DNA of 64,000 nucleotides from NCBI GenBank assembly GCA_019916065.1, contig CM034244.1, positions 26,404,471 through 26,468,470 on the forward strand, read 5' to 3'. The stretch is from Vitellaria paradoxa. Lineage: Eukaryota; Streptophyta; Magnoliopsida; Ericales; Sapotaceae. The first letter of the stretch is position 1. Each line of letters begins with the position of its first letter. This document shows positions 23,640 through 61,809 of this stretch, piece after piece. A program made the position numbers and the translations under genes. Below the pieces are notes generated by a model. That model saw only the letters and a list, made by a program, of their open reading frames with translations. It was not told the DNA's origin and made no database searches.

Positions 23640-24996
23640 AAACTTTCAAAGGATACTTTGATCAAATGTTCTCGACCCAACAAGTGGTATCAAAGCTTAG
23701 GTTCTTTGGTGTAGAGGAGCTTTGGTGTGGTAATGTGGATACGTATAAGCTATTAATGAGGTTCTATCTAAGAGATTGGGTTTGAAGCGGGACTAGTGTA
23801 ACTTCTCCAATCTTTCCTAGAAACTTACTTAGTGGTTACTATTAATTTCTACAGTAAAATTCATAAAGGCAGAAATGCACAAGAAAATGTCAAGAAGTAA
23901 GGCTTCAAATTCTATTAGATCTAAAGTCAAGAAATTTGACGGGAGAATCAACTTTAGCTTATAGCAAGTGCAAGTTGGAGACATTTTAATTCAGTCAGGA
24001 TTACATAAGGTGTTGAAAGGTAGGCCAACCCCTGATATCAGTGGTACTACTAGTGGAAAGGAGAATATTGTTCTTTCAAAAGTTACCAGTAAACTCTTTT
24101 CTAAAGAGAAAAGACTGGGTGGTGGAAGTAACTAGAAATAGGAAGAACTTCATAAAGAAAAATGTAGCCTACTAGACGTATGGGACAAGCTGGGCACATC
24201 AAGAAAAATTGTCTAAAAGGTGGAGTAAGTTTGGCAAATAGCTTCAGGTCAATAAATGGAGAGACTAACAGTGTCGCTAACATTGTGTACATCCTCATGG
24301 TATGCTGCTAATCTCCAAAGTTTCTATGATAGAGGATGTGTTACTGTTAGCAGGTCCACAAGTTTACACACAGGCATTAGTTTGGCACTGATGTAGGATT
24401 GTGACAGAAATTTATGTTGATGGCTAATCAACTTTCAGGAAAGCAAAACATGGGAATCGCACTATAATTTTTTAGCAAGGATGCTCTTTATGGTGGAGTA
24501 TGGTAATTCTCTGCAACTGAGAGTTATAAACATTGTCTTAGAAGTGGAAGTTAGATATAGGATCAACTAAAGTCACTAAGGTGGAGATTGTTAGTGTGGT
24601 GGCTCCTTTGGGACTCCCATATTGATTTTCTCACAAAGAAAGGAAGGCCTTATGAGATTATAAATGAAGGCTCTTTTTCTTTAGTAGATACACATCAGTG
24701 AAAATTTTGGCTACCGAATTTGTACTCTAGTTAAATTTCTTTTTTGTGGGGTGAGAGTTAAAGTTTGTTTGGAGAATTGTTTTGTAGGTGTTTTCAGGCA
24801 TTGGGCGAGGAAAATTTTGTGTGATTGTAAAAAATTTTCACATAGTAGATTTTTATCTCTGAGTGCCCATGATTTTTCTCTAGTTTGAGAGTTTTTCACA
24901 TAAATTTTTATGTTGTTATTATTTCTCTATTCTTCCTGATACTTAGCCAGAGACAGATCCTAAGGGGGTGAATTTATGAGGCCCAAATTCCCAACA
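23640..24996 (+). mobile_element. Degenerate Ty1/Copia element, internally deleted
   Basis: A primer site TGGTATCAAAGC (23,685-23,696, one mismatch to the initiator-Met site) follows an LTR-like end CGACCCAACA. A gag start with KFDGRINF is at about 23,933, and a zinc-knuckle-like KLGHIKKNC is at about 24,190. At 24,578-24,588 AAGGTGGAGAT precedes TGTTAGTGTGG, the classical polypurine tract and LTR start of TNT1-like Copia elements. The 3' LTR probably ends near 24,996. Integrase and reverse transcriptase are missing and the left LTR is almost completely lost. Confidence 0.65.
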
Positions 24997-26590
24997 AAGT
25001 TATTATTCCTAAATTGAATATATTGTTCCCAGCAACATATTTAATGAAAAGTAAAACTAGGAAAATATTGAATATGATGTTCTCAACAGCATATTTAACG
25101 AAAGCTAAAATTAGGAAAATACAAACATCTCATTTAGACAGTAAGTTGAATAAGTTATTCCTAATAGTATATTTAAGTTGAACAAACTAAATAAGTTTCA
25201 CGATGCATCATTGTCGACAAAGTTTCGAGAAGAAGATCAGTGCCAGCAAGTATATTTTCATACCTGAACCCGCTCCAAATAGTTAATAAAATATAATTCG
25301 GTAAAATTTCAATTGCATCATAAGATATTATCCAACAACTTAAAAGTGCAATCAAAGGTAATGCAAGGACTATACATTAAAGGACATGCACATGATATTG
25401 ATTCTTAAAACAATAATATAATAACTCATAGCAAAGTAAAACAAGATAAATATTTAATAGGAACAACAGAGTTCTATGGTTGCTAGAATGGATAAAAAGT
25501 TTGTTCAAAACTATTGGCTATTTCCCATTCCTAGAAATCCTATCTGCAAGCTCAACATATATTTATTTAACAAGCAACAATTACAATAAAGAAAGAACAA
25601 AGGAAAAAGAAACTACCCCGTAGTTCATAAATTTTTGGAATTAGTTCCACATAAATATAATGAGATCAAAAGAGACTTAAGACAAAGGACATTTAATTCA
25701 AACTAGCTCTCCAAGTGCTAACAAACACAATTTCGTAAGCCTAAAACTTATTTATAAGCCACCATACAACACCATCCAAATAAAAATAACTGATACAACC
25801 AAACCAAATGCCATCACCAAACTTTAAAAAAAAAAAAAAAAGTGAGAGAGAGAGAGAGAGAGAAACAATGAAGTTGATTTTCCAAAGCATGAAAAAAAAT
25901 CAAACAGCTATTTGGTAAGACGTCTAAAATACATCCAACATACCTAGTCAAGCCATCAAATATCAAGTCTAATACTTCTCTATCAAAACCTAATGTCTAT
26001 TATTTCTTAAATCAATATACTTGTAGCCATCATAAACTTCCAGTGTAGAGTCTTTTTTTTCCCCTTAATAACAAATATATTAGTAAAAAAAGATACCAAA
26101 AAAATATGCATATTAAATCCTTTAAATTGTGCTCTACACTTCTTCAAAGAATCATTTAACATCACCTTAATTTTAAAATGAAACATGGAGTAAGTTAGAA
26201 CAAACTGCAAATACAAAATAGTTTGCTGTTTACGTACTATTTACAAAATTATTGCTAATGTTAAATCCTCCAAATTTATTAACCTAGATATGCATTAGTA
26301 GCACACTAGGAAATTTTATGTGTCATGGGAGTGCCAACTAACTGCACAATTCAAGTTTCACCACAAATTAAATAGTAAAAATCAATTAAGACTAGTTTCA
26401 ATTTTAAAACAAATACTATGATGCTCCACAAACTCAATAATTTTAAGGAATGACAAATCTTTAAGATTAATTTGAAGTTTGAAATTGTGTAATTCATTGA
26501 TCTAAATATTGTTTGCTGCTTGAGAATTTAAAAGCACTTTACTTTCTAAAAGTTTGCCTAAAAAATATATGCAAACTTCATAAGCTCAAC
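24997..26590. other. AT-rich intergenic DNA with a (GA)n microsatellite
   Basis: No gene seen. A poly(A) run and a (GA)n tract lie at about 25,826-25,862. The rest is AT-rich with stops in all frames. Confidence 0.5.
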
Positions 26591-26598
26591 ATTCCCAA

Positions 26599-26985
26599 GA
26601 CTACTAGAAAAGGCAGTTTTAGAGACCACTTCAATCGCTAATACCTCTTTGCGACAGCTTGGCGACTGCCATTGAGTAGTCGCAATTGCGCTATCGCTAA
26701 AAAGTATTAACAAAGACAAAGATGGTCGCTATTGTATTTGCAACCGCCTGGGAGGAAGGGTTAGGATCTTTAGCGACTGCCTTACCACTAAAACAGTTGC
26801 TAATTGTTCCCCGTGAAAATTTGCCCAAGTCCCGCCATTTGGCTCATAATTAGTAACGACCGCTTGTTGCTTTTAGCGATCACTGAAAGCAGTCACTAAT
26901 ACATTTGTTTTTTTTAATTTACCTTATAAACCACGATTTTTAATTATGGTCCATTAGCGACCCTTGTGGCGGTCGCAATAAATTA
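26599..26985. mobile_element. CACTA-like transposon terminal region
   Basis: CTACTAGAAAAGGCAGTTTT near 26,601 resembles the terminus of plant CACTA elements, whose usual start CACTAC(T/A)AGAAAA is altered here. It is followed by many short subterminal motifs in both orientations: TTAGCGACTGCC, ATCGCTAA, GTAACGACCGC, TTAGCGATCACTG and TTAGCGACCCTTG. Clusters of GCGAC/GTCGC motifs near the end are characteristic of CACTA subterminal arrays. The opposite terminus was not found. Confidence 0.55.
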
Positions 26986-27312
26986 TGTAATTTTTTTAAA
27001 TTATTATTATTTTTCTATTATTTTAATTACTTTTTATTAATTTTTTACTTAAGTTTATTATTTATATTATTTATTTGTAAATATTTATTTCAAATTTAAT
27101 ATAATTAGGTTATATAATTTAAATTGCACATGTAACAAAAAAAAAATTTAATAAAATAAAACAAAATTCTACATTTGTATATTCGAAAACAATATCAAAT
27201 TTAATTACAAAACAAAATTTGTTAGATATAAATGTACAAATACAAAAGCCAAAATACAAATGTGCAAAACTTACTGACATCATTGTCCTCAACAAGATGA
27301 AGGCAAAGAGGT

Positions 27313-27499
27313 TATCGAGATCGATATTGATCATTTTGAGGACAATGATGTCAAAGAAATTGATGGGAATAGAACTAATACGGTACATTCTGATTCCGAG
27401 TCAATGTTATATCAAAATCAGAACATACTGCATTAGTTCTACTCCCACCAATTTATTTGACATCATTGTCCTCAAATGATCAGCATCGATGTTGATAAT
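27313..27499. repeat. Inverted repeat with 83-85 bp arms and a 20-nt loop
   Basis: Arms at 27,313-27,395 and 27,415-27,499 pair over nearly their whole length (for example TTTGAGGACAATGATGTCAA and its complement). The left arm read on plus translates as IDIDHFEDNDVKEIDGNRTN, an acidic peptide. A partial third copy lies at about 27,520-27,560. The similarity extends over the coding frame, so a coding segment was duplicated in reverse. A transcript through here would fold into a long hairpin. Confidence 0.7.
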
Positions 27500-27694
27500 T
27501 TTATCACTTTCATCTAGCTTTGATTCAGAATTAGAACGTATTGGATTAGTTCTATTCATCCTAAACCAATCCAAAAGGCCAGCCGCCATCGTCCAAGTCT
27601 TACAATGAAACAATAAGGAAATGAAAATGTAACAACAAAACACGAATAAATAAATTTATAAAATTTAAATTAGCTATAAAAATGAAAAATAATA

Positions 27695-28010
27695 TTTCTA
27701 ACCTGAGGAGGGGGAGGAAGAGGAGGAGGATGGCTTTGACTCTGAGATAGGCACCTCTCCATCTCAACCCGAAGCGACGCCTCTCACACATCCGTCTCCG
27801 CTTAAAGGGTCTGGAGCAGGTCTTGGTCGCAACGTCTAGCCTAAGAGGATAACTCCGCTTGTGTGATGGACTAGCGTGGAATTCCCGCGCCCCACGTGAG
27901 CGTGTATCCGTGGCCATCACGTCCGACAATAGAGAAAATATCTCATCCCTCTTCTCCTTAGACTCCCCCTCATCTGGCGGCAGCTCGGCTAGATGTGCCT
28001 TAAACTGAGC
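27695..28010 (-). pseudogene. Unrecognised coding-like block, possibly from a CACTA element
   Basis: On the minus strand an open frame of about 100 codons reads with residues such as AQFKAHLAELPPDEGESKEK, KRDEIFSLLSDVMATDTRS and GAREF, followed by an Arg-rich tail. The block is more GC-rich than its surroundings. A splice-like GTTAGAAATATT follows the end of the block on the minus strand at about 27,701. I do not recognise the family with certainty. Its position inside the CACTA-like region suggests a transposon-borne coding remnant. Confidence 0.35.
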
Positions 28011-28129
28011 CTAAAGGAAACAAAACTTGATGGATAAAGAAAATAGGTAACTAAATTATTTAAAGCAAATTAAATACGATCATTAGCAAAATTTGCCCAA
28101 GTCCCGCCATTTAACAACAAATAAATTAA

Positions 28130-29470
28130 ACACATAAATTAACAAATTATTATTTGGTTATTATAACATTAATCGAATCACTATTTAGTATTTTAAATAA
28201 CAATAATATTTTTAATAATTTAAGTAACTTAATCTAACCATTACAATATTAATCCGAGCAATTTGATTTAAAGTAAATTAATTATATTATCAATATTCTA
28301 ATTCATTATTTAATATTTTAACTAATATTAATATTTAATGAACTTAATATATATAATTTAATATTATTATTTACCTTATTTTAACATTTTCAATATTATT
28401 ATTTAATATTACGAAGATCATAATATAATTTAATTTACTTAATGTAACATTAATTAATTTATTTTAAAAAAATTAACATATACGTATTTATAATTACAAA
28501 TATGGTAGTTTAATATTCTTCCCATTTAAAATAATTTTATAATTGTTTAATCAATACTTGTCAAAAATCATATTAAATATTATTTTTATAGTTGGCTTCA
28601 ACATTATCTTGATCATTTTTTTCGTTAGGAATTAATTTTTATTTTAATTTTGAATTTAAATATATTTTGAATTTAACAAATTAAATATTAACATACTTAT
28701 AATTTCAAAATTTTAGCTCAATAAAATAACATAATTGGTTGAAACTTGCTTCTTTTATTTAATATTTTTTATAATTGTTTTAATGAATGATAATAATATA
28801 TATAAATTATTTAATAAATTATATTTTCTTGTTAGGAGTTAATTTCAATTTACATTTTTGAATTTAAAAAAATTAAGCATTCACTCCTTTATAATTTCAA
28901 ATTACTTTAGTTCAATAAAATAACATACTTTGTCCAAAATTATTTTTAATACTTAAAAATATTTTTATAATTGTTTTAATAGATTGGGTGTCAAAAATTA
29001 CTTTTTTTTCTATTTGAAATCATTTTGATAGTTGCTTTAATGAATGGTAATAATTTATATAAATCATCAGACAAATAATATATATTATTAGGAGTTAATT
29101 TAAATTTAATTTTTTTAATTTAAAAATAATTTTCAATTTAAATAAATTAACGTTCGCTTCATTATAAGTTCAAATTTTTAGTTCAATAAAATAAAAGAAA
29201 TTGTCCAAGATATTTAAAATTATTTTCATAATTGTTTTAATCAATATTTTGCCAAAATTTAATTTCTTTATTTAAAATTATTTTTATAGTTGTTTTAGTG
29301 AATGATAATAAAATATATAAATTAACAAAAAAATTATATTTTATTATATTTTTTGTTATGCGTTAATATTGTTCTAAATTTTTAATTTAAAAATATTTTT
29401 GAATTTAAAAAAATTAAACATTCCTCAATAAAATTGAAAAAATTTATTATTTTAAATCCATTTGGAATTG
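28130..29470. repeat. Very AT-rich block with four degenerate 190-270 bp repeats
   Basis: Anchor phrases recur in order: GTTAGGAGTTAATTT (near 28,625, 28,828, 29,088, 29,351) and TTTAGTTCAATAAAATAA (near 28,715, 28,905, 29,175, with a decayed copy near 29,424). Spacing is about 190-270 bp. Between them are AATTGTTTTAATGAATG-like phrases. No coding potential is visible. Confidence 0.6.
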
Positions 29471-29934
29471 CTAAAAACTAAATTAAAAAATAATTGTCAC
29501 TTCTCAACATTGCCATAATCCAAAAATTTTTCTAATATCTCTTTTACTCAGTCTCGTCACTTCCATCCATTAGCCAAAAAAAAAAAAACAGTGCCTCAAA
29601 AAAAATACATTTCCTAACTTTATATTCACATGCAACAACCAAAAAAAACAAATTGACAGTAAGCAACAAAATAAAAAAAATGATAGTAAACGAAAAAATC
29701 CAACCAACATCAACCAAAATAATAACAAAATCCAGCCAACATCGATGATCATCAGTGTATAAAAATAAACAAATGAGTAAACAAAAATGAAAAAATAAAC
29801 AAAAAATAATATATAAACATGCATGATCATCAGTGCTTCCAACATGCAAACCCTCATTGTACCCACTTCCCTCGCCTCCTCAATGGCTATAACTTTGGCT
29901 TGAAATGACGTAGGTAGGGATTAGAGAATCTTAC

Positions 29935-30475
29935 TTACAATCTTTCGATTGGGAATTGGTTCTCTAAGATTGAAACTGGTGTTGACAATGTCACTGAGCT
30001 TTGCATAAAAAATATCAAATGTTCGTCTTCAGACATCTTCAAGTTTTCAAACTCCAAGGATATTTTTTGCAGCTTGGACTTCTTAATAATGGAATTCCCT
30101 TCATGAGTCAATTCGAGAATTTTCCAAACCTCCTTATCAATCTCACAGCTTGAAATTCTTCTAAACTCATAAGCGGAGACTGCACAGAAAATAAAACTCA
30201 AGGCTTTGTAGTTTCATTTTGCCTTTCTTGCTTTGCCCTGGTCCACATATCCATAAGATTTTAACCATTATATTATCGACAGAATGAGTTGGCTTTACCC
30301 AACCGTTTTCAATAGATAGCCAAACATTGACATTCAATGAGATTAGATGTGCTCTCATTCAAACCTTCCAATACACATAGTTGGTGCCATCAAACCATGG
30401 GGATCTAATACTCGAACTGCCTTCTTTAGGAGGATCCATCAACAAGTAATAAGATCATGTTTTATTCTCAAAAAT
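29935..30475 (-). pseudogene. Copia gag fragment, minus strand
   Basis: Two overlapping frames together give a Copia gag N-terminus: MRAHLISLNVNVWLSIENGW (from about 30,358), then IFCAVSAYEFRRISSCEIDK and EVWKILELTHEGNSIIKKSK (30,195-30,070). These match the gag polypeptide family of plant Copia elements (the usual phrase is RRISTCxxAKEIWDxLExTHEG). The fragment stops near 29,935 and no protease or later domain follows. Its primer site and LTR lie immediately upstream on the minus strand at 30,481 and beyond. Confidence 0.75.
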
Positions 30476-30480
30476 AAACC

Positions 30481-30493
30481 CACTCTGATACCA
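30481..30493 (-). other. Copia primer-binding site (initiator-Met tRNA type)
   Basis: The minus strand reads TGGTATCAGAGTG directly before the gag fragment, differing from the common TGGTATCAGAGC at the last base shared with the tRNA. It fixes the downstream border of the LTR at about 30,494. Confidence 0.75.
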
Positions 30494-31320
30494 ATTGAAA
30501 ATATATAATTTTCTGCTAGTGATCCCAATCAATCACACACACAGACTCGTAGAAGGCAGTATAAAAAGACGAGGAAACCCACATAGGAAAACCCCAAAAA
30601 CTTTCACCTAAAATAAACATTGGTTACAAACTCAAACCGTCAATAGATTGACTCCTCACTCTATACTCTGTTGACGTTTGCTCGAATCCTCAATTCACCA
30701 ACTCCTTAACGAAAGCCTTCTGACTCCTCGGAAGGCTCGATACTGACTCCTCAGTAGCTTTGCTGAATCCTCAGCGTGTTGAATCTTCAGCATTCAGAAA
30801 CCTTGAACCCAAACTCCTTCGGATTGAACATGAACATGTTGGCTAAGAGGTTTGAGAGAATGATAGGACTTTCTGGCTCACGAACTGTTGTGTATTCTCT
30901 GTGTGCGTGTAACCATAGAGTCGTCTAGAAGGTATATATAGAAAAAACCAGGATGATTAGGGTTTGAAAATATTTGAAAGTAGCCTGAACTGTGCTACCT
31001 TGGGAGGGGCGCACTCGAAGTCATCCCGCAGCCTTCTAGTGAATCAGTGCGGCGATCCCGCATGGCCAAATCCTCAATCACACCTCTCATCTTTATCCCG
31101 CACCTCCTGCGGCCAGTCCTGCCGTCTTTCTTGCGTTATTGGATTCTGGTTCCATTAGCTTCTTTAAGACTTCCAGGGTTATGTTATACACAGTTTTTTC
31201 TGAGACCTTTAAACTTCTATATGACATAAGACTCTAGTGCCTTAACCTACACGAGTCTAAAGTTACAAAACTCTTTGTTTGATCATGGATTTGCCAACTT
31301 ATAGTTTTAGCCTTAACAAA
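30494..31320 (-). mobile_element. 5' LTR of the minus-strand Copia fragment (outer end uncertain)
   Basis: This sequence ends at the primer-binding site and is more GC-rich than its neighbours. On the minus strand CTATATATACC (about 30,932-30,942) is a TATA-box candidate followed by a transcribed part with repeated CTGAGGA-type phrases. The beginning of the LTR (TG on the minus strand) was not determined, so the upper limit is a guess. No second LTR was found below 29,935. Confidence 0.5.
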
Positions 31321-33220
31321 CTTAATACAATAACTAGTTCATCTTCAAAATAGGAAAATATGTCTTGGTAAACAATTTGGGATTAGGGTTTAAAGACATG
31401 CAATCACTTTAGTTCTTTTTTCTTCTCTTGTAAGATTTACTAACAAACTTTATCTTAGCACATTTAAGAAAGATAGTAATTGTTTAGCATATGCATTTCT
31501 ATGATTTCTTTGCACTCAATATAATTCCTCTTTCTCATGCTCTTCCACTACCGTTTGAAACATTCTTCCTTTAGATTTTGGTTTAAAAAAAAAAAAAAGT
31601 TTTGTGTTTGTAACATATTTTTAATTTAAGAATTGAATTGATTGATTTAAAAGAAATATCAAATTTGACCGTATTAATAGAAAATAAAAAATATAGTAAA
31701 TATGATATATGAGATAAACTTTGTCTACTTGCTTAGATGACATAAGAAAATTAATAATTCTCATCAAATTTTTACTATTTTTTATTAGATTTCAAAATGA
31801 TATAAAAATTCTAAAATTAAAGTTAGGAAATGAAATCAAATTCAACATATAAAATTTTATTTTAATTCTAAATATAAGAATTGGTGAGAATTCTCATCAA
31901 ATCATATTAAATCCACCATTCCAAACGAAGTGTTCAAGTCCAGATTTTGAATGTCCTTGGGTTCGTGTACTTATGCTCAATCTCATTTGGACAATGTAAT
32001 TTAATTTATTTCACTTTTTTTTTGTCTTTTAATCTAATTTTATTTTACTTTTCATTAGTATTATTAAATATATATATATATATATATAATGAAAAATATC
32101 ACATGCCTGTGCAAAAGATAGACGCATCAAAATTTTTGTTAATAGTTTTGATAAAAAGGTCCAAAATAGGACGGTTTAAAATAGATAGCTAAAGTAAAAT
32201 TGAGGAAAAAATACATAAATGACAAACATAGTTCATTCACCCTTAATTTTATGATATGCGAGTTTGCTAAATTAGGTTGGAGGCTCCAAACTGGGTTTCA
32301 AATTTGATACGCAGTTGCGAACATCATTTAAGGCGCGGATAATGTGTATCCCCTTTGGAGGAAGAGTAACATTGCTGATCCGAAAGTCAACCTTCATAAT
32401 TTGTCTCTTATAAATCAAAATTGATCGAGAGAAGAAAGATATCTAAAAAATAAATAGATAAAAATAGATTGTATCTACTTTTATGTTAAAATTAAATATT
32501 ATTTGATTTTTTAAAAACACTCCACTTATCTCTATTTTTGCCACCATAATTTTTGGACGACAATATATGAGCACGCATATCAACAAATTTGGTCAAATTT
32601 AATATATTTTAATAAGTTTACACTTTAATTTAAAGTACAAAAAATTATATATTACCTTCCACTAAAAGAAGAATACATAATCTTAGTCCAGATCACAATA
32701 AGATAAAATATAATTACCTATTATTTGTTTTTGAGCATGTTAATGAGACTTCGGTTAAATGTTCATGTTTTATATTTTAGTGAAAAATAAATAAATAAAC
32801 ATGAAAATCACTCAAGTTGGTCAGGCATTAACACTACAAAGAGAGAACATCCATATGAATGTGTTGAGGTAGTGGATATGAAGAGTTAAAAAAATAAAAT
32901 AAAATCTCAAATATATCTATATTTTAGAAAATATAAAAATAATAAATATCATTTTTAATAAGTTAATTTTTAATTTTATTTTTTCATTTCTCAAATTTCT
33001 TACCTTTTACCCTCTCATTTAACATTACAATGAAACAAGAAAAATATTTTAAATTATATTCTCTTTCATTTTCCCTCATAAAATTCATAATCAAAATCGA
33101 GCCTAAATAGAATCGTAAATGAGTTATGCCAAGTCAAGTTTTGTCATGATGAGGCTTTGACTCAGTTTATATTTGTTGAACTCGAGTTAGCTAAAACTAC
33201 AAGCTTAGTAGGGCTACAAA
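31321..33220. other. AT-rich intergenic DNA with a (TA)n microsatellite
   Basis: No gene recognised. A (TA)n tract lies at about 32,069-32,089. Otherwise only short frames of no recognisable kind. Confidence 0.5.
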
Positions 33221-33224
33221 AAAA

Positions 33225-33565
33225 GTCAAGTTCAGATTCAACTCATTAAAAAATAATGAGCTTGACCTTGGCTAACTTATTAAAATTCATTTACACCAAA
33301 TCCCTAAAAATCAAACAATTTATCTAATATTACCAAATCATTATTTTATCAAATAATAATCCCTATAAAAATAATGACATATATTTAGCTGAACTCAAGC
33401 TAAATAGGACTAAACAAATTTAAATTCAGGTTCGCCTTGTTAAAAAATATTAAGAATTGTGCTAGCTAGTTCATCAAAACTCACTTATATCAAATATCCA
33501 AAAATCAAATAATTTATCTAATATTATTAAATTGTCATTTTATCAAATAATAATACCTATTCTAA
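33225..33565 (+). repeat. Tandem duplication of about 190 bp, diverged
   Basis: The first copy contains AATTTATCTAATATTACC and TTATTTTATCAAATAATAAT (about 33,315-33,355). The second has the same phrases about 190 bp later (33,505-33,550). Flanking GAGCTTGAC- and AACTCACTTATATCAAAT-like phrases also correspond. Copies differ by substitutions, so the duplication is old. Confidence 0.6.
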
Positions 33566-34662
33566 AAAAATATTTTATATTTATGATAAGTCAAATTTCA
33601 ACTTTTAAAGTACTTAACAATTAATAAGGAATTGTAAACAAATTAAAAAACCCTCAAATGTTATATGTTTTCAACAAAAATAAAATAATTCACAAAAATC
33701 CAACCAAACACTAAATAATAGCTAAATGTCTAAAGAAACAAAATTTAAAATTTGTTTATGTTAATATTATTATATATAATATAGATTATGTAAGTAGATC
33801 CTTAAACTTAAGGAATCAAGCTTCCTTAAGCTCAAGTTTGACTCGTTTAATAACCAACTTTAGGAGTATGCTCAAGGTCTAATCTTTTATTAAAAAGATT
33901 AAGCACAAGCCAAGCCCTTAAAAGGCCATTTACTAGCCCACCAACAATTCGGCCCATTGAGTTTTAAGAGTGCATTTCAATCACAAATTTTGCGAAAAAA
34001 AGAAAATAGAAGGAAAAAAAAGAAAAATGACAAGAAAATGACAGAGAAATGATATCTCAAATACATTTTTTTTTTTGGATAGTAAGATAATTTAGATAAA
34101 TGGAAATTCAATGGAACATACCCCCAAAAGTACAATATCCAAATACATGGTCATATTTGGTTGAATTAGAAATATAAGACAAGAATATTCATTTCTCCAT
34201 AATTAATTTTCTAATTAAATTTCTTCATTCTCAAATTCCATCCTTTTATCCCTTTCATTTTCCACATGTAAAAAAAAAATCTCCTACCCTTTTCCACAAG
34301 TCCCTAATTCAAACAACACCTAATACAAAGTACTATAATGACAAGATCGTGGGTTGAGGCATTGCTAACCTCTAACCTATACTAAATGATGTTTTTCTTC
34401 TACGCCAAAATAAACAAATACAGAATAGTAATTATGTAATATGTAAGACCCTAAATACAATTAGGATACTACCAAGCACAAATGCCTTCAAAATAATTCA
34501 TGAAAAAAAAAAAAAAAGAAAAGACTGGATAAAAGATCTATATGTATAGATATATATATCAAATTATTTACATGAGTTTACCTTGAAGAGTTTTACGAGT
34601 TTACCCTGAAGTGCTTTTGGCTCTACAGAAACTTAAGTATCAAGTATCAACGGTAGAAATTT

Positions 34663-34815
34663 CTCCAAACGATCCCACGGTCCTAATTTTAACTTGATTA
34701 AAATTAATTTTTTAATCAAAAGCCAAACTGAAAAAAAAAAAATGAGAAGTATAATGATCTAATTGGATTTGATTAAAAATTAATTTTAATCAAGTCAAAT
34801 TTGGATCGTTTGATC
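34663..34815. repeat. Fold-back (MITE-like) inverted repeat, about 150 bp
   Basis: The arms CAAACGATCC ... ACTTGATTAAAATTAATTTT at 34,663-34,720 and the reverse of TTAATTTTAATCAAGTCAAA ... GGATCGTTTG at 34,765-34,815 pair with few mismatches around an A-rich loop. Size and structure resemble miniature inverted-repeat elements. A clear target duplication was not seen. Confidence 0.55.
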
Positions 34816-35542
34816 ATTTAAAAAAATAAAAAATAAAACCACCGTAATACTTGCACTTCAACCGCCACTGAAGTGCCAAAAACACTGCAGCCCGTGTAAC
34901 CCAATAATGCGGGCATCAAATGAGGAAAACCAAAAATTCCTGAACAAAAACTTGGTGGGATAATCTATCAGCAACCAAGCACTTAACAGGGAATCGTCTC
35001 TGTTTTCATGGGACAATTAGAGTGCTGTCTCTGTAGTTTTTCTCAACTTCATTTCAGCTATTGAAATTAAAAAGAAAATGAGATTCAAAAAAGCAGTATA
35101 GGGAAATAGCTTATACAGCATTGGTGTCCATGATCAACAAAATTGCATAATGAATTCAATAAATTTCTTGGAAGAAGATTAACATTACCGACAGATACAC
35201 TCCAGAAATCAAAAAACACTTTTCTCGGAGCAGGAAGCAAACCCAACCAGACTATTACTACAAAAAAAATGGAAGGTTAACGTTTCATTTTACAAAGGGA
35301 ATTGATTTAGGAAATGCTCATTGGTATAAATTTCACCTTCAGATCTGACTATGATACAGTGTCACATTGCACAAATTTCTGCTCAAAATCTTTGTTCCTT
35401 TTGCAGTCACGCCGGAAGCTATATCCGTTGAAACTAAACAATGCCAGATACATGAAAGAATGTTTTATCTTCAATATAATTCCTGTAAGACTATGCTGAC
35501 CAAAAGGAATTTAGCTCCACAATTAATAGACCTAATTTGAGG

Positions 35543-61809
<26,267 letters not shown>

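Larger units (their letters stand above)
26816..28115 (+). repeat. Direct repeat of 22 bp flanking the CACTA-like coding remnants
   Basis: The stretch AAATTTGCCCAAGTCCCGCC-ATTT occurs near 26,819 and again near 28,090, both in plus orientation, 1.27 kb apart. The sequence in between includes the coding hairpin and the minus-strand coding-like block. It may mark a duplication within the element. Confidence 0.5.

Noticed and set aside
29544..29866. Hydrophobic open frames of about 100 codons on the minus strand
   Set aside because: Low-complexity Phe/Leu/Ile/Cys composition from poly(A) and AT-rich sequence on the plus strand. No start context or family resemblance.
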